Below the pieces are notes generated by a model, which did not search any database, was not told the DNA's origin, and saw only the letters and a list, made by a program, of their open reading frames with translations. A stretch of 26,203 bases of DNA from CAYPJE01 sp964410945 (GTDB lineage: Bacteria > Fidelibacterota > Marinisomatia > Marinisomatales > TCS56): NCBI GenBank assembly GCA_964410945.1, contig CAYPJE010000044.1, positions 1 through 26,203 on the forward strand. The letters run 5' to 3'. This document shows positions 1 to 6,268 of the stretch, in pieces (the stretch's first letter is position 1; each line of letters opens with the position of its first letter). Position numbers and translations under genes: made by a program.

Positions 1-1864
1 GTGTAGCGGATCGGAAATCAACTTCAATCGTCAGTTCCGTACGTACCGTTAATTTATCCGCTCCGAATTTTGCCTTCAGATCAGCCAGTAATTCCGGTGC
101 TTCCATCACCAGGTAGCCATTATTGATAGCATTGCGTTTGTAAGTCTGGCTGAATGAACCAGCAAAAACCATTTGTACACCACGGTATTTCAGGGCCGTG
201 GCGGCCTGTTCCCGGGAACTCCCGGTTCCGAAATTGAACCCTCCGACCATGATATCACCCTTTTGCACCAGTTTACCGAAATCAACATCATAGTTTTCCA
301 TCACTACTTCGGCCTGCTGTTCGGGGGTAAAATCATCGATATATGTGTATTTACCGGGGTAAATACCATCGGTGTTCAAGTTATCCTGATGACAGAAGAT
401 TGCTGTTCCGGCCAATTTGGAGGGAAAACCGTCCAGCAGACTGGTGGTGGCTGCGTCACGTTCCGGTACCGGAGCTTCACTTATGCCGGCCTTTACCTGC
501 GGACCGCTGAACGGAACCGGTCCGGCAATTTTTCCGGCCAGGGCACTGGCGGCTACCACCGCCGGCGAGGCCAGATAGGCTTCCGCATCACGGGAACCCA
601 TACGGCCTTTAAAATTCCGGTTAGTGGCTGAAATACCCACTTCACCATCCTGTAACAAACCAACACCTAAGCCAATGCAGGGTCCGCAGCCAGGTGGAAT
701 GGCAATCGCACCAGACTCAATCAATGTCTGCCAGTCTCCACGCCTTTCACTTTCCTCCTGAACCTCTTTCGAGGCGGCGGCAATATAGAATTCTACACCT
801 TCAGCAACTTTTTTATCTCTTACAACAACTGCTGCTTCTGCCAGATCTGAAACACGACTGTTGACGCAGGAAACCAGGTAAGCCTTGTGAATCTTCAGAT
901 TCCGTTTTTCCATCTCCGTTACCGAGGTCATGGTTTTTACATTGTGGGGACCAGAAATATTGGGGCTGACCGTGGACAGATCGATGACCAATTCTTTGCT
1001 GTAGTAAGCATCTGGATCGGCAGTTGGGAGATTAGCCTCCAGTTCGGTTATCCGTGTCTTGTTCATCCGTGGATGGGTACCATTACCATCTGCATCTGAT
1101 GGTACACCGGCCAACCCGCGCTTTTCGATCGCTGCAGACCGGTCATATAACCATTTAATGGTTACATCATCGATTGGGAACAGCCCCACCAGTGCGCCCC
1201 ACTCAGTGGTCATATTGGCAATTGCCAGACGTTCGTCGATTGATAGACTGGCAACACCATCACCGACAAATTCTATGGCATGGTTTAATACTTCGTCATT
1301 ATTAAAAATCCCGCAAAGGGTGATAATCAGATCCTTCCCGGAGACACCGGCCGGGAGTTTGCCGGTCAGTTCCACTTTGGCCACCGGCGGTACCTGCCAC
1401 CAGGTCCGGCCCGTGGCCCAGATCGCGGCAGCATCGGTGCGTACAATTGGCGTCCCCAGACAGCCCAATCCACCATACATATTGGAATGGCTGTCGGAAG
1501 CCACAGCCATCGTACCGGGAAAGGCATAGCCTTCCTCCAGCATCTGCTGGTGTCCGATACCGCGACCGGCAGGGTAAAAATCAACACCCATCTCTTTGGC
1601 AAAGGCCTCGATTCCCGCATATTTCTTCAGGTTGGTCTCGCTGGTATCCTGGACGTTATGATCCAGGGCGAACATTGGCTGGCGGGGATTGGCCATTTTA
1701 CTGGCTCCGATGGCCTTGAATTTATTCATTACCGCCCCGGTATTGTCATGGGTCAAGATATGACCAGGCTGAATTGATAAAAAATCTCCTGCCTGGACGA
1801 CAGCGTCCGGATCCAGACCCACGGCGAATTTCTGGGCTATTTTTTCAACTAAGTTCTGTTTCAT
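1..1864 (-). CDS. LYS4-type homoaconitase / aconitase-family hydratase (3' end cut by window edge)
   Basis: The frame is open from ATG at 1864 to the left edge (621 residues, C-terminus missing). It is an aconitase-superfamily [4Fe-4S] hydro-lyase, which interconverts a 2-hydroxy and a 3-hydroxy tricarboxylate through a cis-alkene. The three cluster cysteines are visible: Cys333 in SCVNSR, and Cys393 and Cys396 in PGCGPC. An N-terminal block around 122-160 (ASDSHSNMYGG, then IVRTDAAAIWATG) and MTTEWGALVGLFP (218-230) read like fungal LYS4 homoaconitase rather than AcnA, AcnB or LeuC. The C-terminal swivel domain is fused, with GFNFGTGSSREQAATA at 542-557. The upstream spacer is taken up by an inverted-repeat cassette, and no clear Shine-Dalgarno sequence is seen. 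It is the last visible gene of the citrate lyase cluster. Family assignment is firm; the substrate (homoisocitrate versus isocitrate) is not settled by sequence. Confidence 0.9.
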   Translation of the reverse strand, partial: MKQNLVEKIAQKFAVGLDPDAVVQAGDFLSIQPGHILTHDNTGAVMNKFKAIGASKMANPRQPMFALDHNVQDTSETNLKKYAGIEAFAKEMGVDFYPAGRGIGHQQMLEEGYAFPGTMAVASDSHSNMYGGLGCLGTPIVRTDAAAIWATGRTWWQVPPVAKVELTGKLPAGVSGKDLIITLCGIFNNDEVLNHAIEFVGDGVASLSIDERLAIANMTTEWGALVGLFPIDDVTIKWLYDRSAAIEKRGLAGVPSDADGNGTHPRMNKTRITELEANLPTADPDAYYSKELVIDLSTVSPNISGPHNVKTMTSVTEMEKRNLKIHKAYLVSCVNSRVSDLAEAAVVVRDKKVAEGVEFYIAAASKEVQEESERRGDWQTLIESGAIAIPPGCGPCIGLGVGLLQDGEVGISATNRNFKGRMGSRDAEAYLASPAVVAASALAGKIAGPVPFSGPQVKAGISEAPVPERDAATTSLLDGFPSKLAGTAIFCHQDNLNTDGIYPGKYTYIDDFTPEQQAEVVMENYDVDFGKLVQKGDIMVGGFNFGTGSSREQAATALKYRGVQMVFAGSFSQTYKRNAINNGYLVMEAPELLADLKAKFGADKLTVRTELTIEVDFRSAT

Positions 1865-1869
1865 TGGTT

Positions 1870-2291
1870 AACCACAAATTACACGAATTACTCGTATTTT
1901 TTTAGTTTACTAGTCGCTCATACTCCAAGGATGTTTGACCAAAATTGGTTAATAAACCCAATTTACAGCCAGTAACCTTCAGGTAGTTAATAACTTGAGC
2001 ACGTTCAAGATCGCTAATCCTTTTTATAGCTTTTAATTCAATAATTATTTTATCATCGACCACGAGATCACAAACGAATTCTTTAATATTTTTTCCATTA
2101 TAAATGACAGAAAAATGCTTTTGTTTTTCAAAAGGGCTATTGGCATTTTGAAGTTTTACTGTCAGTGCTTCTTCGTAAACGGATTCTAGAAATCCACTGC
2201 CTGAAACTTTATGAACTTCCATTGCGCAACCGACGATTTTCTATGATAATTCTTTGAAAATTATTTTGTTCAATTCGTGAAATTCGTGGTT
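1870..2291. mobile_element. Candidate GxxExxY cassette with 20-bp imperfect terminal inverted repeats
   Basis: The left arm (1870-1889) reads AACCACAAATTACACGAATT. The right arm (2272-2291), read on the minus strand, is AACCACGAATTTCACGAATT, matching at 18 of 20 positions. The arms enclose one GxxExxY frame and almost nothing else. The cassette exactly fills the space between the HD gene stop (2297) and the homoaconitase start (1864). No transposase and no clear target-site duplication are seen, so mobility is inferred from the terminal symmetry and from related palindromes elsewhere in the window (2846-2915, 5897-5916). Confidence 0.5.
1902..2222 (-). CDS. GxxExxY protein, probably decaying (upstream in-frame amber codon)
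   Basis: The 106 residues belong to the GxxExxY family of small proteins with a PD-(D/E)XK-nuclease-like fold and no established function. The name motif is Gly10-x-x-Glu13-x-x-Tyr16. Nuclease-like residues are Asp52 and Glu62-Leu-Lys64, followed by Gln76 and NYL. Family members usually begin about 15 residues earlier. Here the same frame continues upstream from a TTG at 2273 (translating LNKIIFKELS), is broken by TAG at 2241-2243 where a Tyr codon would be expected, and resumes with KIVGCA before ATG 2222. A Ser at position 7, where Leu is usual, could be a second lesion. No Shine-Dalgarno sequence precedes ATG 2222. The gene is either translated from this internal ATG or is a pseudogene; I lean towards the latter. 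Confidence 0.75.
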   Translation of the reverse strand: MEVHKVSGSGFLESVYEEALTVKLQNANSPFEKQKHFSVIYNGKNIKEFVCDLVVDDKIIIELKAIKRISDLERAQVINYLKVTGCKLGLLTNFGQTSLEYERLVN

Positions 2292-2296
2292 TTAAA

Positions 2297-2830
2297 TCAG
2301 GCCTTGAATGGTTCGAAACTGACGAAATCGGCATGATGCACAATGATCGATTCCACTGTACGGTAGCCAAGATCACCTTCCTTGGAATGGGTGCCAATTA
2401 TGTGCTGTACTTCGGCGGGAAGATCGAACCGGGCTGCAATTCCCAGACCGCTGAAGGGATGACGGACAATTTTACCGGCATTACTGGTAACCAGTTTGCC
2501 ATCCACCATATCGTATTCCAGCAACTTGCCAACGTCAATCAGGATAGCGCCGGAAATGAGGATATCCATATCAATCTTGATTTCATCACCGAAATTCTCC
2601 TGCATCCGTTTGGCAATATCCACGGCCAGATGCACACAGGTACGCTTATGATTCATGAATGTGACATTGCAATCCTTGATTAACAGTGAAAAAGGAATCA
2701 CTTCCAGATCCTTTGGCGTCAAAACGCTGTTCTCTATGGCAAACACCCAGGCCTGCAATGTTTTCTCACGAAGTTCATTATCCTTGATCCAGTCGATCTC
2801 CGGCCAGATCTCAAGTACTTTTTCTTTCAT
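2297..2830 (-). CDS. HD-domain phosphohydrolase-like protein with degenerate HD dyad
   Basis: The protein has 177 residues. The start at ATG 2830 is chosen because AAGGAT lies just upstream (2836-2841 on the complement); an upstream GTG at 2860 falls inside a palindromic repeat. The layout is that of the HD/HDIG metal-dependent phosphohydrolase family: His67, then GAILIDVGKLLEYD at 94-107, then His124, His148 and HHAD at 165-168. The dyad expected as His-Asp is Ile98-Asp99 (codon ATT at 2537-2539), so one conserved metal ligand is missing. The gene lies between citF and the homoaconitase in one orientation, which suggests an accessory role in that cluster, but no substrate can be named. It could be a catalytically impaired or regulatory HD protein. 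No signal peptide or membrane segment is visible, so it is probably cytoplasmic. Confidence 0.8.
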   Translation of the reverse strand: MKEKVLEIWPEIDWIKDNELREKTLQAWVFAIENSVLTPKDLEVIPFSLLIKDCNVTFMNHKRTCVHLAVDIAKRMQENFGDEIKIDMDILISGAILIDVGKLLEYDMVDGKLVTSNAGKIVRHPFSGLGIAARFDLPAEVQHIIGTHSKEGDLGYRTVESIIVHHADFVSFEPFKA

Positions 2831-2845
2831 TTCAAATCCTTTTTT

Positions 2846-2915
2846 AACCACTGATTTCACAGATTAGCACTGATTATTAATTTTTTTATCTGAGGAATCA
2901 GTGTAATCTGTAGTT
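2846..2915. repeat. Palindromic intergenic repeat between citF and the HD gene
   Basis: The left arm at 2846-2865 is AACCACTGATTTCACAGATT. The right arm at 2896-2915 reads, on the minus strand, AACTACAGATTACACTGATT (16 of 20 matching). A further CACTGATT follows the left arm, giving a roughly 9-10 base periodicity. The right arm overlaps one base of the citF stop codon. It looks like a cargo-less relative of the 1870-2291 cassette and could fold into a hairpin in the cluster mRNA. Confidence 0.6.
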
Positions 2916-4474
2916 TATTCTTTGATTCCATAAATCGAGTCGATCACTGTACCGTCAACCCATTTGACGATCCCTATCACTTCATCAGTGAGTTCCGGCT
3001 TGGCCGGTGGACCACCGATCAGGTCATCGATCTCGGCTTTCAATTCTTCAATCGTACGAATTGGCAGATCACTGTCTTTCACTGCCGCTAATAAATCCTG
3101 GCGCCTGGGGTTGATGGCGATCCCCCGTTCGGTAACGATCACATCGATCAGTTCGCCCGGCCCGACCAGGGTGGTAACCTCATCCACAATCACCGGAATC
3201 CGGTCACGGAAAGCCGGAATGGGCAGGATGGTGCATTTACTGAACAGGCAGTTCTGCCAGCCACCGATACCATGGAGCATCTTGCCATCGGAATGGGTTA
3301 CGACGTTGGCATTGAAGTTCACATCCACTTCGGTGGCTCCCAGAACAACCGCGTCCAGCATCGAAGCGAAATTGCCTTTACCATGCCAGTTGTAACTGGT
3401 GAATGGTGAAGTGTTCACATGCCCGTAATTCTCGCGCATGGAGCGGACACCCTCCAGATCGAAGGTCTGGCCATCCAGAATGAAATCAGTCAAGCCTTCC
3501 TCCAGCATCTCAACCAGATATTTGGTCGAACCACCACGGATGAAGCGGGCTTTGATTCCTGCCTCCTTCATCATTTCCTTCAAATAAATCGCAAAGGCCA
3601 GCGATGTACCACCGGCACCGGCCTGGAAACTGAATCCATCTTTCATGATTCCCGCATCACGGACAAAACGCGCTGTTAATTCAGCAATATGCAACCGGTC
3701 CGGTGATTTGGTCAGCTGGGTCGTACCACTGACGATTTTCGCCGGATCGCCGACCTTATCCATTACGACAACATAATCAATATTCTGGCCTTGGATCTGC
3801 CAGGGTACACAAGGGAACGGTACCAGATTATCGGTTACCACAATAACTTTATCGGCATGGATGGAATCCACCAGCCCGAAGCCCAGTAATCCACAAGCGG
3901 AAGGGCCACGGTCTCCGGTGGCATTACCAAAGGCATCGGCAGTGGGAGCAGCGATGACAGCAATATCGATATGGACTTCCCCATCCTGAACGGCCTGCCA
4001 GCGTCCGCCGTGGCTGCGCAGAATGGCCGTGCCTTTCATTTTCCCGCGGGAGGCATAATCGCCAATCGGGCCATTCAACGATCCTTCCACCCAATCGACG
4101 ACACCATTCTTTATATGTTCGATCACCGGCTTATGGCAGGGAAAAGCAGCCGAAGGAAACCAGCGTAAACCTTTAACACCCAGATCAGCGGCAATATCAA
4201 AGACCTGATTCATTATCAGGTCACCGTTACGGAAGTGATGGTGGGATGAAATAGTCATGCCATCCTTCAACCCACATTCTTCCAGGGCAGACTTGAGTGA
4301 GACGATTGTTTTATCACCATCCATGGGATAATCGCTGCAGGTGTTTATTGATAAAGCAGGTTTTCTGCCAGTCGGTTTGAATTTACCGACTCCCTGAAAC
4401 GGGACTTGTTTGACTCCATTTACTACCGTCGGTACTAGTCGTCCGGCGGCATTTTTCACTAATTTATCGCTCAT
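2915..4474 (-). CDS. citF: Citrate lyase alpha subunit (citrate:acetyl-ACP transferase)
   Basis: The 519 residues match the usual CitF length of about 510. CitF transfers the acyl-carrier thioester from acetyl to citrate; the CitE partner then cleaves citryl-ACP to oxaloacetate and acetyl-ACP in the cytoplasm. Family blocks seen in order are SSHHHFRNGD (76-85), AILRSHGGR (150-158), DIAVIAAPTADAFGNATG (170-187), KSPDRLHIAELTARF (256-270) and GFSFQAGAGGTSLAFA (280-295). It lies 68 bp downstream of the fused citDE gene, in the canonical D-E-F order. ATG 4474 has only a weak GGAAC upstream. The accessory genes citC, citG and citX, needed to make and attach the prosthetic group, are not in the window. 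Confidence 0.95.
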   Translation of the reverse strand: MSDKLVKNAAGRLVPTVVNGVKQVPFQGVGKFKPTGRKPALSINTCSDYPMDGDKTIVSLKSALEECGLKDGMTISSHHHFRNGDLIMNQVFDIAADLGVKGLRWFPSAAFPCHKPVIEHIKNGVVDWVEGSLNGPIGDYASRGKMKGTAILRSHGGRWQAVQDGEVHIDIAVIAAPTADAFGNATGDRGPSACGLLGFGLVDSIHADKVIVVTDNLVPFPCVPWQIQGQNIDYVVVMDKVGDPAKIVSGTTQLTKSPDRLHIAELTARFVRDAGIMKDGFSFQAGAGGTSLAFAIYLKEMMKEAGIKARFIRGGSTKYLVEMLEEGLTDFILDGQTFDLEGVRSMRENYGHVNTSPFTSYNWHGKGNFASMLDAVVLGATEVDVNFNANVVTHSDGKMLHGIGGWQNCLFSKCTILPIPAFRDRIPVIVDEVTTLVGPGELIDVIVTERGIAINPRRQDLLAAVKDSDLPIRTIEELKAEIDDLIGGPPAKPELTDEVIGIVKWVDGTVIDSIYGIKE

Positions 4475-4542
4475 TTTGATTGTTCCGGTTCGGATTAATT
4501 ATCGCTAAAAATGATTGGCCGATCATCAAAGTAGCCACAGAT

Positions 4543-5754
4543 TCAAATGGTTTCTTTCCAATCTTCATTTAACATATTCGATGCAATCGCCAAGGCGATG
4601 GTCTGCTGGGCGCGCTTCACCACCGGCGGATCGATCATCTTGCTGCCTAACGAAACCACTCCCAAGCCCTGGTCCTGGGCAGCATCGAAGGCTAGCTCAA
4701 TTTTCTTGGCTTTATCAATTTCTTCGGCCGTCGGCGCAAAAGCTTCGTGCAATGGTTTGATCTGTCGTGGGTGGATACAGCCTTTACCATCAAAACCAAG
4801 GGCTTTGGCTTCCAGAACGGAGGCCCGCAATCCGGCTTCATTGGCCACATCACTGTATACCGTATCGATGGCCTGAAGCCCGGCGGCCCGTGCCGCGTTC
4901 ACCAGCATACTGCGGGCAAAAAATGATTCCTTCCCTTCATCGGTACGGGGTACGCCGAGATCGGCGGTATAATCTTCCAGACCGATTGCCAGGGCTACAT
5001 TATTGGGCGATGCCTCAGCAATTTCCAGAGCCTTCAGGATTCCGCGCCCGCTTTCCAGAATCGGCATCAGAAACACAGGTTCGGTCCGGCCGCAATTTTT
5101 ACTGATGGCAGAAATTTTCTTATCGATCGCAACAATCTGATCTGCCGATTCCACTTTTGGGACCAGCACCAGATGCACATTGTGGGGGACAATAAACTCC
5201 AGATCTGTCAGTCCCATCGCTCCCTGATTGATGCGCACCATTCGCTCGGCCCCGAAAAAATCGAGGGTCCGCAAGGCATTTCGCACCAGGTAGCGGGTCG
5301 ATTCTTTTTCCGGTGGACTAACCGAGTCCTCCAGGTCGAGGATCAGGCCATCTGGTCCATGGATACCGGCATTCAACATCAGTTTAGGCTGATTACCAGG
5401 CAGATAGAGCCGGCTGCGGCGGAATTTATCGCGGCTTGATTTGTACTGGCTGAAGGCCTTCATTTCCGGCAGAGATTCAACCTTCAAATCGGGGCAAGCC
5501 AATTTGATCGCCGCTTCAATCCGCGCCGCCAATACAAACGGAACGGCACCGAAATCTTCTATTCGCAATGTTCCGGTTTTGATACCCAAATCGGCACAGA
5601 CCGCTCCGGCTTGTTCTTCGATGGATTTCCCGAAAAGAGTGGCTACTTTACTGGTTACTTCAATGGTAAGGTTTGATTCCCGGGGAGTATATGAAACACG
5701 AACGTCAGAACGCGGTTTATCCCCCTTTGGGCCTACGGTAAAAGTTGGTGCCAT
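4543..5754 (-). CDS. citE: Fused citrate lyase gamma (acyl carrier) and beta (citryl-ACP lyase) subunit
   Basis: The protein has 403 residues in two parts. Residues 12-92 match CitD, the acyl carrier subunit: SDVRVSY, then SKVATLFGKSIEEQ, IEDFGAVPFVLAARIEAAIK. Residues 110-403 match CitE, a HpcH/HpaI-type TIM-barrel citryl-ACP lyase: RRSRLYLPGNQPKLM, GLILDLEDSVSPPEK (136-150), LAIGLEDYTADLG, and GFDGKGCIHPRQIKPLHEAF. In E. coli CitD the phosphoribosyl-dephospho-CoA arm is on Ser14, followed by Gly-Asp-Val. Here the nearest serine is Ser16, directly before Asp17-Val18, one position nearer the Asp. The start ATG has a good site, AAGGAAAATC. It is the first gene of the minus-strand cluster. The fusion fixes carrier and lyase in 1:1 ratio. 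Confidence 0.93.
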   Translation of the reverse strand: MAPTFTVGPKGDKPRSDVRVSYTPRESNLTIEVTSKVATLFGKSIEEQAGAVCADLGIKTGTLRIEDFGAVPFVLAARIEAAIKLACPDLKVESLPEMKAFSQYKSSRDKFRRSRLYLPGNQPKLMLNAGIHGPDGLILDLEDSVSPPEKESTRYLVRNALRTLDFFGAERMVRINQGAMGLTDLEFIVPHNVHLVLVPKVESADQIVAIDKKISAISKNCGRTEPVFLMPILESGRGILKALEIAEASPNNVALAIGLEDYTADLGVPRTDEGKESFFARSMLVNAARAAGLQAIDTVYSDVANEAGLRASVLEAKALGFDGKGCIHPRQIKPLHEAFAPTAEEIDKAKKIELAFDAAQDQGLGVVSLGSKMIDPPVVKRAQQTIALAIASNMLNEDWKETI

Positions 5755-5896
5755 GATTTTCCTTAATCGCTGCTTTTAAATTACCACGTAACTGGGTTAA
5801 TTGAATTTATCTAGCGCTTTAAATGCCGGGCAACAAATATAGGTGAATAATTACCGAATCTTTATCCGCCTCCACGAAAGATCGGTTAAGAATCAG

Positions 5897-5916
5897 AACC
5901 ACGGATTACACAGATT
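5897..5916 (+). repeat. Single arm of the AACCAC...CAC..ATT intergenic repeat family
   Basis: The sequence AACCACGGATTACACAGATT matches the arms at 1870-1889 and 2846-2865 in pattern (CAC, two variable bases, ATT, repeated). No inverted partner was found nearby, so this may be a degraded copy. Confidence 0.5.
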
Positions 5917-6220
5917 TTATTATTAAGGATTACATTTTTTCACCCTCTAACAAATATCACCCCATATACTGGCAATTGGCACATTGGGCCTGTTGGATGA
6001 AGAATCCCGGATGCTTACTGGTTATTTAAACATCAGCCAGGAAAACGCGATACATAATTCTAAAACCAACAATCATAATTCATATTAATTGTATTATCCA
6101 ATCACTGAACACATGAACATCTGTGATCCCTATTCCTACTATCTTTTAACCCAGTTTATTATATTATAGACGGTTACACGGCATTTTCTCAATTATGTGC
6201 ATCCAATTATCAAAGAAAAG

Positions 6221-6229
6221 TGCTAAAAT
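6221..6229 (+). promoter_or_regulatory. Possible extended -10 promoter element for the giant lipoprotein gene
   Basis: TGCTAAAAT fits the extended -10 form TGnTAnnnT and lies 40 bases before the start codon. No good -35 hexamer is present at 17 bases spacing, so the call is tentative. Confidence 0.25.
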
Positions 6230-6268
6230 CACAGGTTTTTCTATCTCCCCAAATATTCGAGGTTATCG

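Larger units (their letters stand above)
5755..6268. other. Divergent intergenic region between citDE and the giant surface lipoprotein
   Basis: No coding frame is convincing in these 514 bases. The region must contain promoters for both directions. On the minus strand, TATATTTG (complement of 5834-5841) fits the Bacteroidota -7 element TAnnTTTG, but no matching -33 element is seen. On the plus strand, TGCTAAAAT (6221-6229) resembles an extended -10 box. A single repeat arm, AACCACGGATTACACAGATT, lies at 5897-5916. A Shine-Dalgarno GAGG at 6259-6262 serves the giant gene. Confidence 0.6.

Noticed and set aside
173..1777. Several plus-strand frames of 70-156 codons over the left edge
   Set aside because: They are antisense to the homoaconitase, whose frame is continuous from 1864 to base 2 and carries all cluster cysteines.
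2964..5779. Plus-strand frames antisense to citF and citDE
   Set aside because: Both minus-strand genes are full-length with strong family motifs; the antisense translations look random.
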